From Bacillota bacterium (lineage in GTDB: Bacteria > Bacillota > Clostridia > Tissierellales > Peptoniphilaceae): DNA of 64,000 nucleotides. The notes beneath the pieces were generated by a model. The model saw only the letters and a list, made by a program, of their open reading frames with translations. It ran no database searches and was not told where the DNA came from. The DNA lies in the NCBI GenBank assembly GCA_028724185.1, contig JAQYDN010000010.1, positions 37,115-101,114 of the forward strand, given 5' to 3'. Both the position numbers and the translations under genes were made by a program. Every line of letters starts with the position of its first letter. Within the stretch, counting starts at the first letter, position 1. This document shows, piece after piece, positions 27,460 through 36,509 of the stretch.

Positions 27460-28155
27460 ATGAAGAAATATAAGGCATTTGAGGTCATAGGACCCGTGAT
27501 GGTCGGCCCGTCCAGTTCGCACACGGCCGGGGCCTGTAAGATAGGAAACGCCGCCCTCGCCATTACCGAGGGCGAGCTCTTTCACAAGGTCGTCTTTCGG
27601 CTGCACGGCTCGTTCGCCTCGACCTACAAAGGTCACGGCACCGACCTCGCGCTCGTCGCGGGCGTCTTAAACATCCCGGTCGACGACGTGCGGCTCGCGG
27701 ACAGCTTCGAGATCGCGCGAAAACGGGGAATCGACTTCAGCTTTGAAGAGACCGATCTCGGCGCGGATCGCCACCCCAATACCGTCGAAGTCGTCTTTTA
27801 CTACGACGACGGCGGACGGCTGTCGGTGACGGGTTCGTCGATCGGCGGCGGCAATATTTTAATCGTCGCGATCAACGACATCGACGTGGAATTTAAAAAC
27901 GAATTTCCCACCCTTATTTTACAGTATAAAGAACAAAAAGGGGTCATCGCGTCGATTTCTACGATACTCACCGAAAACGAATATAATATAGAAACCATGG
28001 TGACGAAGAAAGTCGAAGACACCGTTACGCTCGTCACGGAGATCACCGAATCGGTCGATCGCCGAATCCTCGAGCCGATCCTGAACGACGAGCGCTTCGA
28101 ATTTGCAAAGTACGTCGATACCATGGGTGAGAAGAGAGAGGAAGGCGTATGTTAA
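27460..28155 (+). CDS. sdaAB: L-serine dehydratase, beta subunit
   Basis: Small subunit of the iron-sulfur L-serine dehydratase, which makes pyruvate and ammonia from serine. The 231-residue protein begins with FEVIGPVMVGPSSSHTAGA, the conserved serine-site segment, and ends with an ACT domain (about residues 150-225, EQKGVIASISTILTENEYNI). It overlaps sdaAA by seven bases. GAGGTAG lies before the ATG. Confidence 0.95.
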   Translation: MKKYKAFEVIGPVMVGPSSSHTAGACKIGNAALAITEGELFHKVVFRLHGSFASTYKGHGTDLALVAGVLNIPVDDVRLADSFEIARKRGIDFSFEETDLGADRHPNTVEVVFYYDDGGRLSVTGSSIGGGNILIVAINDIDVEFKNEFPTLILQYKEQKGVIASISTILTENEYNIETMVTKKVEDTVTLVTEITESVDRRILEPILNDERFEFAKYVDTMGEKREEGVC

Positions 28156-29024
28156 AGACAGCGAAAGAACTCATCGAGGTGTGTCGAGACAACGACTGGA
28201 AGATTTCCGATTACGTCTTGGAGGACGAATCCAAGGGCGATGAGGCGAAGAAGCGGGAGATCTTGGACGAGCTCGGGCACATGCTCGCGATTATGAAGGA
28301 GTCGACGTCGCGCACCCTGCAGAGCGGATCGAATCTGTCCCACGACATGATCCGCGACTTCGGCAAAAAGACGTGGGAGTACGCGCACAGCGGAAGAAAA
28401 CTCGTCTCGGACGAGGAGACCGTCCGCGCGATGGCGCGCGCCTTTTCCACCTTCGAATCCAACTCGAAGATGAACGTCATCGTCGCCGCGCCGACCGCGG
28501 GAAGCTGCGGCATCGTGCCGGCGGCGCTTACGACGGCACAGGAGGACCTCGGGATCGACGACGAGGCGCTCGCGCGCGGGCTGCTCGTCGCGATCGGCAT
28601 CGGTCAGTTTATCGGCGGCTACGGAACCTTCGCGGGTTCCGAGGGCGGTTGCCAGGCCGAATGCGGCGCGGCCTCGTCCATGGCGGCGGGGGCACTCGCG
28701 GAGCTCTACGGCGGGAGCGTCGAGGACAGCTTAAATGCCGCTTCGATCGCGATCGTGAATATTTTAGGTCTCGTCTGCGACCCCTTGGGCGGACTCGTGC
28801 AGTATCCCTGTACGTTCAGAAACGCATCGGGCGTCTCCAATGCGAGGATCAGTGCCGATCTCGCGCTCGCCGGGACCTACAGCATCGTCCCCTTCGACGA
28901 GGTGTGCCAGGCGATGAAAGAGGTCGGCGACGCCATGCCCGCCGCTCTGCGCGAGACGGGCATCGGCGGACTCGCCGGCACAAAGACCGCCGGGGCGATC
29001 TGCAAACAGATATTCAGCGAATAA
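28149..29024 (+). CDS. sdaAA: L-serine dehydratase, alpha subunit
   Basis: Large catalytic subunit, carrying an oxygen-labile [4Fe-4S] cluster. The 291 residues contain APTAGSCGIVPAAL with a cluster cysteine, then EGGCQAECGAASSMAAG and CDPLGGLVQYPC with the others. It forms the enzyme with sdaAB just upstream. Together with glutamate dehydrogenase and threonine aldolase it supports fermentation of amino acids. Confidence 0.96.
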   Translation: MLKTAKELIEVCRDNDWKISDYVLEDESKGDEAKKREILDELGHMLAIMKESTSRTLQSGSNLSHDMIRDFGKKTWEYAHSGRKLVSDEETVRAMARAFSTFESNSKMNVIVAAPTAGSCGIVPAALTTAQEDLGIDDEALARGLLVAIGIGQFIGGYGTFAGSEGGCQAECGAASSMAAGALAELYGGSVEDSLNAASIAIVNILGLVCDPLGGLVQYPCTFRNASGVSNARISADLALAGTYSIVPFDEVCQAMKEVGDAMPAALRETGIGGLAGTKTAGAICKQIFSE

Positions 29025-29136
29025 ATCAAAGGCATGGTAAAGAAAGGTAAAAGTAAGACCTTCTCCCGACAAAAACGCCGTTTGATCGGGTACAATGAGG
29101 ATAAGTGAGAGAATAAAACGATAGGAGGCATACTTT

Positions 29137-29622
29137 ATGATTACCATGGAAAAAATTGATTACGTCATCTCCGTCACCGGCGCCGACTACGCGACCGTTC
29201 GGGATGCGCTCCTCGCAAGCGACGGCAACGTCGACATCGCGATCGGCATCATCATGGGCGAGAGCTCGAAGAAAAAAGCGGCCGACGACTACGAGGAATT
29301 CGACTTCACGGAGGCGAAAAAGAGCAAGGTAGAAGACCTGGGCGAGACGATTTCGAATCTGGGCGATGAGATCATCGACGCCGTCAAGGAGATATGGGAC
29401 AAGGGCAATGCGACCAAACTCGTCATCATGGACGAAAACGACGAAGTCATCCTGAACGTGTCCATGAACCTGGGCGCAATTTGGACGGTCCTCGCGCCGC
29501 TCGCGTCTTTAATGGGACTCGGCATCGGCGTCTTGAGCCGCTGGGAATTCTTCATCTACTTGGACGACGGCAAAGTAATCAACATCAAGGACTATATTAC
29601 GAAGAAACATCGCATGAGATAG
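29137..29622 (+). CDS. DUF4342 protein with UBA-like N terminus
   Basis: A 161-residue protein of unknown function. Residues 1-40 resemble a UBA/TS-N three-helix domain (YVISVTGADYATVRDALLASDGNV). A charged linker follows, then a DUF4342 domain (WDKGNATKLVIMDENDEVIL) with one hydrophobic segment (LGAIWTVLAPLASLMGLGIG) that probably contacts the membrane. AGGAGG lies eight bases before the ATG. It is a single gene between sdaAA and a strong terminator. The family is widespread in Firmicutes but its role is not known to me. Confidence 0.75.
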   Translation: MITMEKIDYVISVTGADYATVRDALLASDGNVDIAIGIIMGESSKKKAADDYEEFDFTEAKKSKVEDLGETISNLGDEIIDAVKEIWDKGNATKLVIMDENDEVILNVSMNLGAIWTVLAPLASLMGLGIGVLSRWEFFIYLDDGKVINIKDYITKKHRMR

Positions 29623-29655
29623 AAAAAAAACCGAGGCGCGATCCTCGGTTTTTTT
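29623..29655. terminator. Bidirectional terminator between the DUF4342 gene and ctlX
   Basis: AAAAAACCGAGG (29625-29636) pairs with CCTCGGTTTTTT (29643-29654), with A and T runs at the two ends. Confidence 0.9.
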
Positions 29656-29659
29656 GTGC

Positions 29660-30553
29660 CTACTGTCGGCTGTCTATAAAGTTTTCGGCGATCATGCAGC
29701 GCGCCGAACCGCCGCCCAACGACGAAATAATCGGAAGGGGTACGTGGACGATGGCGTCGTATCGTTCGATGCGCGCGATTTTTTCAGGGGCCAGGTGATC
29801 GTAGGCCTCCTCGGCCATGACCAGTATCGGCCCTTCGCCCGAAAGTTCCAGGCAGTTCCCCGCGAAGTGGTCGATCTCCTCGGCGGTGAGCGAGATGATC
29901 TCTTTTCCCGTCGCCTCGAGATGTTTTAAGACTTCCCCGCGCCCCTCCGTGATCAACGAGTCGGCGACCATGGCGAAGTGCTCGGCGACCGTCATGATCA
30001 CATTGGTGTGGTAGACGGGCGCGCCGTGGTGGAGCGTGGAGAAGGCGACGGGTTCGAGGTCGTAGCGTCGACAAAACGCCTCGAAGGCGTCGCGCTCGGC
30101 GCGGTTTGAAAGCGCGGCGTAGCCGATGTCGTGGAAGCGGTCGATGACGACGGCGCCGGTGCCCTCGAGCACGGAGGCGCTCTTTGAGCAGTCGGCGACA
30201 TCGAGCGAATCGAAGTCGAAGAGCTCCTCGTATTGCGCGCGCAGCTTCGGAAACTCCCTCTTTCGGTTTTCGCTGTACATCGGCGAGATGAACAGGCGGC
30301 CGGGGAAGGTGACGAAGGTGTTGTTCGGGAAGACGGAATCGGGGGTGTCGTCGCTGAAATCTTCGACGACGTCGACGTGGACGCCGTGCGCCCTCAGGGC
30401 GTTAAGAAGCCCTTTGAATTCCTCTTCGGCGCGGCGATTGATCTCCTCCTCGCTCAAATCCTCCCGATCCGATTGATAGACATTGTCCCTCGCCGTCTGC
30501 GTATTAAAGTGAAAGGCCGACGGTTTTACCATAATGACGTGATCAGCTAACAT
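29660..30553 (-). CDS. ctlX: Citrulline-utilisation amidinotransferase-family hydrolase (CtlX)
   Basis: A 297-residue guanidine-modifying enzyme related to arginine deiminase and dimethylarginine hydrolase. The family landmarks are DSVFPNNTFVTF near residue 72, LEGTGAVVIDR, a histidine in VYHTNVIMTV and the C-terminal catalytic cysteine in LGGGSARCMIAENF. CtlX proteins are linked to citrulline/ornithine metabolism, which would connect it with argGH, but the exact substrate is not fixed by sequence. It is a single minus-strand gene, convergent with the DUF4342 gene. Confidence 0.8.
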   Translation of the reverse strand: MLADHVIMVKPSAFHFNTQTARDNVYQSDREDLSEEEINRRAEEEFKGLLNALRAHGVHVDVVEDFSDDTPDSVFPNNTFVTFPGRLFISPMYSENRKREFPKLRAQYEELFDFDSLDVADCSKSASVLEGTGAVVIDRFHDIGYAALSNRAERDAFEAFCRRYDLEPVAFSTLHHGAPVYHTNVIMTVAEHFAMVADSLITEGRGEVLKHLEATGKEIISLTAEEIDHFAGNCLELSGEGPILVMAEEAYDHLAPEKIARIERYDAIVHVPLPIISSLGGGSARCMIAENFIDSRQ

Positions 30554-30998
30554 GCTTCATATACTCCTTATCTTAATGAATTGTTATCTATAGTGTAACC
30601 GAGTCGAGATAAAAAACCTATAAGAAATTGGGAGAAAGAAAGTTCGGAGGTAGAAACCTTTTGCCGACGGAACGTGTTAAAATCGCCACGGGGACAAATG
30701 TTTTTACACTTTGTATTTTGATTTTCGATAAGAACATACAAATATAAAAAGGAAAACGATTCATATTACGACAAGGGGAAAGGATGGGAGAAAATAGCGC
30801 CACCGGGACACGCTCCGAAATGTTATAAAATAAAAACAGAATGGAAATTTCACGTGGTATGTGTTATGATGAACACGTTGGAGCGAGGAAGTGCATTCGG
30901 CGCAAAGTAAAATTAATTTTTTATTTTAGCGGCGGGAAATCCTTTGCTCCCTGAAGAAGACTCAAAAAGTCTACTCATTTTCTTTAAGGAGGAATAGT
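30554..30998. other. Intergenic region upstream of gdh, with a long leader
   Basis: About 445 AT-rich bases. A candidate gdh promoter is TGGAAA (30842-30847), 17 bases, TATGAT (30865-30870). The resulting leader of about 120 bases can pair with itself: GCAAAG near 30902 with CTTTGC near 30950, GGAGC with GCTCC, and a small hairpin AGACT-CAAAA-AGTCT (30958-30972). No further gene is convincing. Confidence 0.4.
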
Positions 30999-32345
30999 AT
31001 GAGCTATCTTGAAAGTGTAATCGAGAATGTAAAAGAAAGACACGCAAGTGAACCCGAGTTCTGCCAAACGGTAGAAGAAGTATTGGGTTCCTTGAAACCG
31101 GTTATTGACCAACACCCGGAATATGAACGTGTTGACCTTCTTGGACGTATGGTTGAACCGGATCGTATGTTCAGCTTCCGTGTCGTATGGCAAGACGACG
31201 AAGGCCAATATCACACAAACGTTGGCTATCGTTGCCAATTCAACGGAGCACTTGGGCCGTACAAAGGTGGTATCCGTTTCCACCCGACCGTCAACCAATC
31301 CGTTGTTAAATTCCTCGGCTTCGAACAATGCTTCAAGAACTCCATGACCGGCCTTCCCATCGGCGGCGGCAAGGGTGGTAGTGACTTCGACCCGCGCGGA
31401 AAGAGCGACGATGAAATCATGCGTTTCTGCCAAAGCTTCATCAGCGCACTTTACCACTACATCGGACCCGACACCGACGTTCCGGCAGGTGACATGGGCG
31501 TAGGCGCTAGAGAAGTAGGTTTCATGTACGGTCAATACCGTCGCTTAAAAGCTAAATTCGAAAACGGTACATTCACCGGTAAGGGCTTCAGCTACGGCGG
31601 ATCCCGCGTACGTCCCGAAGCAACGGGTTACGGCGCAGTTTACTACCTCTTAAACGTACTCGATCACTTCGGCGAAGACATCAAAGACAAGAAGATCGCA
31701 GTTTCCGGTTTCGGTAACGTCGCTTGGGGTCTTTGCAAGAAAGTTCAACAACTCGGCGGCAAGGTCGTAACCCTTGCAGGTCCCGACGGATACATCTACG
31801 ACCCGGACGGAATCAGCACCGAAGAAAAAGTTGAGTACATGCTCGAAATGCGTGCTTCCGGTCGCGACAAGGTTCAAGACTACGCAGACAAATTCGGCGT
31901 AGAATTCCACGCAGGTGAAAAACCCTGGATCAACGCCGACTACGACATCGCTATGCCGGCTGCTTACCAAAACGAAATCACCATGGAAGAAGCAAAAGCC
32001 ATGGTCGACAAGGGCTTGGAATACTACATCGAAGTAGCTAACATGCCGACGACCAACGAAGCTTTGAACTACTTGATGGAAAACGTCAAGGTCGTAGCTC
32101 CCTCCAAGGCTGTTAACGCCGGCGGCGTTGCAGGTTCCGCTCTCGAAATGAGCCAAAACAGCTTGCGCTTAAGCTGGGAAGCTGAAGAAGTCGACAGACA
32201 ACTTAAACAAATCATCGACAACATCTACAAGATGTCTGTAGACGCTGCTGAACAATACGGATTAGGCTACAACCTCGTAGCAGGCGCGAACATCGCCGGT
32301 TTCGTTCGCTTGGCAGATGCTATGATGGCACAAGGTGTTATTTAA
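30999..32345 (+). CDS. gdh: Glutamate dehydrogenase, hexameric, probably NAD-dependent
   Basis: Interconverts glutamate with 2-oxoglutarate and ammonia. The 448-residue protein has the catalytic-lysine segment GLPIGGGKGGSDFDPRGKSD, DVPAGDMGVGAREVGFMYG, and a Rossmann motif GFGNVAWG. From memory, GPDGYIYDPDG and MLEMRASGRDKVQDYADKFG closely match the NAD-linked enzyme of Clostridium symbiosum, which starts glutamate fermentation by the hydroxyglutarate pathway. AAGGAGG precedes the ATG. Codon use differs from its neighbours, with many GTT, CTT and GCT codons and fewer GC-rich ones, as in highly expressed genes. It is monocistronic, with its own terminator. Confidence 0.95.
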   Translation: MSYLESVIENVKERHASEPEFCQTVEEVLGSLKPVIDQHPEYERVDLLGRMVEPDRMFSFRVVWQDDEGQYHTNVGYRCQFNGALGPYKGGIRFHPTVNQSVVKFLGFEQCFKNSMTGLPIGGGKGGSDFDPRGKSDDEIMRFCQSFISALYHYIGPDTDVPAGDMGVGAREVGFMYGQYRRLKAKFENGTFTGKGFSYGGSRVRPEATGYGAVYYLLNVLDHFGEDIKDKKIAVSGFGNVAWGLCKKVQQLGGKVVTLAGPDGYIYDPDGISTEEKVEYMLEMRASGRDKVQDYADKFGVEFHAGEKPWINADYDIAMPAAYQNEITMEEAKAMVDKGLEYYIEVANMPTTNEALNYLMENVKVVAPSKAVNAGGVAGSALEMSQNSLRLSWEAEEVDRQLKQIIDNIYKMSVDAAEQYGLGYNLVAGANIAGFVRLADAMMAQGVI

Positions 32346-32650
32346 TCAAACACGACGAAGACGAAATTCCTTTTCGGAATCAAAAAGATCGCGAGATTAT
32401 TCTCGCGATCTTTTTTTGTGCGAAGAGACGATCGTAAAAAGTCGGGGTGCGTCGAAAGGGAGCCGGCACGCGGCAGATTCTACGGTGAAAGATCCCGGGC
32501 ACCGAGCGGGGCGAATGCCGGTCGTGAAGCGGCCTCCGGCGCGGTTGCTGGAACCGTTTTGTATTCCTTGTCATAAAAAAGCCTCGCGATTGTTACCGCA
32601 TTGTTAACGAAAGGGAACGCGCCTTTGATACAATGGTGGCGAGGTGAATG
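32346..32650. other. Intergenic region after gdh
   Basis: Apart from the gdh terminator, about 230 bases with no gene. A possible promoter for the next gene is TTGTTA (32601-32606), 17 bases, TTTGAT (32624-32629), but it is weak; TACAAT (32629-32634) is a better -10 without a matching -35. Confidence 0.3.
32382..32417 (+). terminator. gdh terminator
   Basis: AAAAAGATCGCGAGA (32382-32396) pairs perfectly with TCTCGCGATCTTTTT (32401-32415) across a four-base loop, followed by T residues. Confidence 0.93.
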
Positions 32651-33340
32651 ATGAAACGGATCATACTCGCGCTTTTTATCGTACTTACTTGTTCCGTCGC
32701 GGTCACGGCCGCCGGGAAGAGTGCGTGCTACCTACGTGGGCTTCCCTCGGAAGACGGAGCGGTCGTCATCGACGAAGACGTCGGCTACGTCTCGGCGACT
32801 TTTATGAAACGCGCGTATCACTTGGACATACATGTAGAGGACAATACCGTTCAGATTGCGACCGCATCGAAGATGTTTCGCTTTCCCCTTCGAAAAGAGG
32901 GAACGCGGGTGTCCCTTTGCGGCGACGAGCCTTCCGCGCTGATGGCGAGCGGAAAACTTTATCTGCCCGTTCGCGCCATTGCCGAAGCGCTGGGAGACGA
33001 GGTGGATTGGGACGAGGTCAACCGGACGATCGTCGTCCAGCGGCCCAAGGACGAGGACTTCAACTACTATAATAAAGTCTTCGGCTTTTCGCTAAACGGC
33101 GATGTCGATTTGTTAGATCGCGTCGCGATGACGCCCGAGCGAGGGGGAATCGCGGTGTCGATCGACGGCGAAGACGCGGGCGACATCCTCATATCCGCCG
33201 CGCCAACGTTAAGCACACACGAAGGTTTTCTTCTCGACTACAGGAGGGGAACCTATTACGAATATAGACGAAATGCGGATCTTGACGGATCCCTTTCCGG
33301 CGAATTGAAAGATCTCCTTATGACCTTTAAGAGGCAATAA
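32651..33340 (+). CDS. Secreted protein with stalk (copper amine oxidase N-terminal-like) domain
   Basis: A 229-residue exported protein of unknown function. A signal peptide (MKRIILALFIVLTCSVAVTA) is followed by a stalk domain ending in GKLYLPVRAIAEALGDEVDW and RTIVVQRP. The C-terminal 100 residues (from NYYNKVFGFSL) have no motif I know. Two adjacent ATGs (32648, 32651) are possible; the second is better spaced from GAGGTG. The plan matches 11721-12524. It is convergent with the larger stalk-domain protein at 33377-35482. Confidence 0.7.
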   Translation: MKRIILALFIVLTCSVAVTAAGKSACYLRGLPSEDGAVVIDEDVGYVSATFMKRAYHLDIHVEDNTVQIATASKMFRFPLRKEGTRVSLCGDEPSALMASGKLYLPVRAIAEALGDEVDWDEVNRTIVVQRPKDEDFNYYNKVFGFSLNGDVDLLDRVAMTPERGGIAVSIDGEDAGDILISAAPTLSTHEGFLLDYRRGTYYEYRRNADLDGSLSGELKDLLMTFKRQ

Positions 33341-33366
33341 AAAACTCGGCATATGCCGAGTTTTTT
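33339..33366. terminator. Bidirectional terminator between two stalk-domain genes
   Basis: A perfect palindrome, AAAAAACTCGGCAT followed by ATGCCGAGTTTTTT, between convergent genes. Confidence 0.92.
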
Positions 33367-33376
33367 ATTACTTGTT

Positions 33377-35482
33377 TTAGGGTCTCTCGTAAATAAAGAT
33401 CGAGCGGTCGCGGTCGACATAGTAGACGTCCATGCCCATGGTCTCGACGACGAAGCGCAGGGGAACGAGGGTGCGGTTATCTCGAAGGGTCGAGCCGACG
33501 TCGAGCGCGGCGGCCTCCCCGTCGATCATCGCGACGTCTCGCCCGGCGGGGAGTTCGATCGTCTTTCCGCGGTAGTTGACGACGGCGGTCCTGTCTTCCT
33601 CGCGCCAGGAAACTTCGGCGCCGTAGGATTCCATCAAAAAGCGCAGGGGAACGAGGGTGCGGTTGCGCTCGATGACGGGAGTCGTATCCATCGTTTTCGA
33701 CTCACCGGCGACGGAGTAGTTCGATTGTCCGACGGTCATCGCGACTTTTGTAAATCCCGGAAGTTCCAGGACGTAGGCGGCCTTCTTTCCGCCGAATAGG
33801 CCCTCGATGGCGACGTAGGCGCGCCCGTCGGGGACGATGTCGAAGGTCGCGGCGGGCGCCTTCAGTCCGTCCGGCCCCGGCATCTTCCAGCTTTCTGTGT
33901 CGATCGCGGCCTCGCCGTTTTGTACGCTCCAGTTGATCTGATTCGGATCGAGTTCGACGGCGCGTCCCGCCTTGGTCTTTCCCTTCGGCGCGAGCGTGAC
34001 GCGGTTTCCGTTTTTCGACGCGGCGAAGGAGAGATCCTCCAGGGCCGAGGCGTCGTAGACGGTAATAGGAAGAGAGATCTCGGCGCCCGTCTTCGCGGTG
34101 AGGATCACCGACGTCTTTCCGGCCGCCGGCGAGAGGAAGCGACTGTAGACCCAAGCGCCCTCGCCGAAGGCGGTGTCGGTTAAGCTGTAGCCGACCGAGC
34201 TCGGTTGAATCGGGTGGAAATTCGCATCCCACGCCTTTTGAAGCTTATAGGTCGCGACTTCGCCGAGGACGAGAGAGCTCGGGCCCGCGATTGTTCCGTC
34301 TTGGATCGGACCTCGCGGCGCGGTGTTCATCACGCCGATGCCGTTGACGATGCGGCGCTCGGGACCGTTTTTCTCCGGATGGGCGATGACGGTGTTTTTA
34401 AACTCGCCGTGCTCCCTCGCGACCATCGTGGTGGATCCGCCGCCGTCTAAGTTGATGGCGGTTTCGACGCCGAAGGAGGAGACGGTGGCCGCCCACTCGG
34501 CGAGGCGCATGCCGCCCGATTTCGCGTTGCGTCCCTCGGTGGCGAGGAGATAGACGGTCTTTCCGTCCTTCGAGATCGCGGCGGCGCTCCGCGCACGCTT
34601 TCCGTCGATGGTGTTCGCATCCAACGTATAGAGTTTCGGCCTGCCGTGTTCGACGAGGAGGGCGTGTCCGCCGATCAAAAACTGCCAGTTGCGATCGGGC
34701 GCGATGCGGTAATCGAGCTTGAGCGTGTCGCCGACGGCGACGTGTCTTCGGATAAAGTCCTTGGCGCGGCCGTTGACCTGGAGGATAAACTTTCCCTTGG
34801 GCGTCGCGATCGGAAGCGGCCCATTTAACGAGATCTTCTCGACCCGCCCGTCTCCCGAGACGAGCACCTCGCCGCTTGTCGCGAGTCCCCGCGAGGGCGA
34901 GGTCCAAAAGTCGTTGTAGAGTTGGATGCTGTCCTTGTGAGAGGGGACCTGGGTATGGTTGATGATGTAGTCGGTCTTGTTGAGTCCGCTGATCGGATAG
35001 CTCGCCCCGTCCTTGGCGTAGGCGCCGCCCGAGAAAGTAAACGACTCGATGTGGGCGCGTCGGTTGCCGTCGATGCCGAAGGCATAAAGGCCGATGGACT
35101 CGAGGGGCGAGGACTGTAAGGTGCCCTCGACGACCGAGGGACCGAAGGGCGCGCCCTGTTTGTTCATATTAAAAAAGTCGCCGTTGATGGCGGCGTAGGC
35201 GTCGGTGCGGTTTGCCATGTTCGACACCGTGTCCTTGCGGGTATAGCTGCCCGCGCCCGCCATCACCTCGAGCGAGGCGTAGGGATTGTTGAGGTCGACC
35301 TGGATGACGTCGACGATGTGACTTCGCCCGCCGACCTGCACGCTCATTTCGCGGCGAATGACGCCGGGGGAGACTTGTGTGCGGCCGTTTTCTTTGAGCG
35401 AGGCCGCGTAGGCATCGTCCGAGACCAGGACGACGGCGACGAGGGCTAAGACCAGCCACGAATATTTCTTCAATGATTTCAA
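33377..35482 (-). CDS. Secreted phosphodiester glycosidase-domain protein with C-terminal stalk domain
   Basis: A 701-residue exported protein. After a signal peptide (ending DDAYA) comes a phosphodiester-glycosidase (NAGPA-like) domain at about residues 60-390, marked by YAAINGDFFNMNKQGAPFG and AINLDGGGSTTMV, and the closing RRIVNGIGV. A beta-rich linker follows. The C terminus (about 590-701) is a stalk domain with two repeats, NRTLVPLRFLMESYGAEV and NRTLVPLRFVVETMGMDV. Proteins of this plan act at the cell surface, probably on glycan or teichoic-acid phosphodiesters; the substrate is unknown. The start is TTG with GAGGTG just upstream. Confidence 0.85.
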   Translation of the reverse strand: MKSLKKYSWLVLALVAVVLVSDDAYAASLKENGRTQVSPGVIRREMSVQVGGRSHIVDVIQVDLNNPYASLEVMAGAGSYTRKDTVSNMANRTDAYAAINGDFFNMNKQGAPFGPSVVEGTLQSSPLESIGLYAFGIDGNRRAHIESFTFSGGAYAKDGASYPISGLNKTDYIINHTQVPSHKDSIQLYNDFWTSPSRGLATSGEVLVSGDGRVEKISLNGPLPIATPKGKFILQVNGRAKDFIRRHVAVGDTLKLDYRIAPDRNWQFLIGGHALLVEHGRPKLYTLDANTIDGKRARSAAAISKDGKTVYLLATEGRNAKSGGMRLAEWAATVSSFGVETAINLDGGGSTTMVAREHGEFKNTVIAHPEKNGPERRIVNGIGVMNTAPRGPIQDGTIAGPSSLVLGEVATYKLQKAWDANFHPIQPSSVGYSLTDTAFGEGAWVYSRFLSPAAGKTSVILTAKTGAEISLPITVYDASALEDLSFAASKNGNRVTLAPKGKTKAGRAVELDPNQINWSVQNGEAAIDTESWKMPGPDGLKAPAATFDIVPDGRAYVAIEGLFGGKKAAYVLELPGFTKVAMTVGQSNYSVAGESKTMDTTPVIERNRTLVPLRFLMESYGAEVSWREEDRTAVVNYRGKTIELPAGRDVAMIDGEAAALDVGSTLRDNRTLVPLRFVVETMGMDVYYVDRDRSIFIYERP

Positions 35483-35918
35483 AAGACACCTCTTTCTGTG
35501 TGAGACGATCGAATAAAGATATGTAGGCGACGCGTCGCGACGTTTTTCGAGGGACGACAGAAAGCGTCCTCAAAAAGCGACTCATCCACCAAATTAAGCG
35601 TACCACGCGCGGGCCGACCTCGGCAAGGTTTCTTTGCGCAGTTTTCCCGCCTGGGGCGGAAATAACGGGAAAAGCGACGAAACGCGTGCCGCCCTCGCCG
35701 TTAAGCGAAAAAAATTATTGTTTTACGCAAAATGTTAGGAAGCTGTAAATAAATATGTTTCTCGAAGGCAAAAATGGGGAAAAAGTATAGTGAGCGGACG
35801 TCGTCCATCTGTCAGGACATGACTCGACGAACGCGCCGTATTATGTCCCGGTTGGCGCAAAGTGATAAGCGTTTTGATCGCCAATGCGGGATATAACCAG
35901 TGAAAATAGGAGGATGTT
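35483..35918. other. Intergenic region upstream of the ATP synthase operon
   Basis: About 435 bases between divergent genes, likely carrying both promoters. The right half is AT-rich. TATAGT (35786-35791) is a possible -10 for the atp operon but lacks a clear -35. I see no further gene or known RNA. Confidence 0.35.
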
Positions 35919-36119
35919 ATGAAGAAATCGCCGTACAGCGGCTTGGCTTTAATCACGCAGGTGGGACTGAATGTCATCGTTCCCATCTTAGGCTGTATGC
36001 TCTTCGGCATGTGGCTCGATAAAAAACTGGGCACGGACGGGATCCTCTTATTGATCTTTACACTCATCGGCGTCGCTGCCGGCATAGGCAATATTCTCCG
36101 TCTCGGAAAGAAATTATAA
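35919..36119 (+). CDS. atpZ: AtpZ/AtpI-type ATP synthase accessory protein
   Basis: A 66-residue protein with two hydrophobic helices and the WLDKKLGTDG turn between them, typical of AtpZ-like proteins encoded before F-ATPase genes; it is thought to help assemble the c ring or move Mg2+/Ca2+. It begins the atp operon, and the next gene starts at the base after its stop codon. Small size limits certainty, but position strongly supports the call. Confidence 0.8.
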   Translation: MKKSPYSGLALITQVGLNVIVPILGCMLFGMWLDKKLGTDGILLLIFTLIGVAAGIGNILRLGKKL

Positions 36120-36509
36120 ATGATGAGAGACCGGTTTACCAACGAGTATATTGCGATGACGGCGGGCGCGATGTTGATCGTCGCGGGGATTATGGCGATA
36201 ACCATACGCGATTCGAAGCCTTATATTTTAGGCTGGATCTTCGGTTGTCTGATCTCTATGGCGATGTTTAAGCTCATGTTTTTTACGCTTACGCGGGCCG
36301 TGGAGAAGACGGAAAAGGACGCGACGACGTTTACGCGCATCCATTACTTTCTCCGTTTTCTGTTATACGCCGTCGTGCTCGTCGTCGCGGCAAAAGCGGA
36401 ATATCTCAGCTTGGCCACGACGTTTTTCGGTTTATTGGCCGTAAAAAATGTGATACTTATGAGGAACTTGTTCGACTATCTTCGCAGAAAGAAAGGAGGG
36501 GGCTTTTGA
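36120..36509 (+). CDS. atpI: ATP synthase subunit I
   Basis: A 129-residue protein with four membrane helices, matching the ATP synthase I family, which assists c-ring assembly. It lies between atpZ and atpB, abutting the first and overlapping the second by four bases. The presence of both AtpZ-like and AtpI-like proteins is known from Na+-ATPase operons. Confidence 0.82.
   Translation: MMRDRFTNEYIAMTAGAMLIVAGIMAITIRDSKPYILGWIFGCLISMAMFKLMFFTLTRAVEKTEKDATTFTRIHYFLRFLLYAVVLVVAAKAEYLSLATTFFGLLAVKNVILMRNLFDYLRRKKGGGF

Noticed and set aside
30866..30910. A 14-codon open frame (MMNTLERGSAFGAK) upstream of gdh as another leader peptide
   Set aside because: Its start coincides with the likely -10 element, so it would not be transcribed from that promoter, and it has no ribosome binding site.
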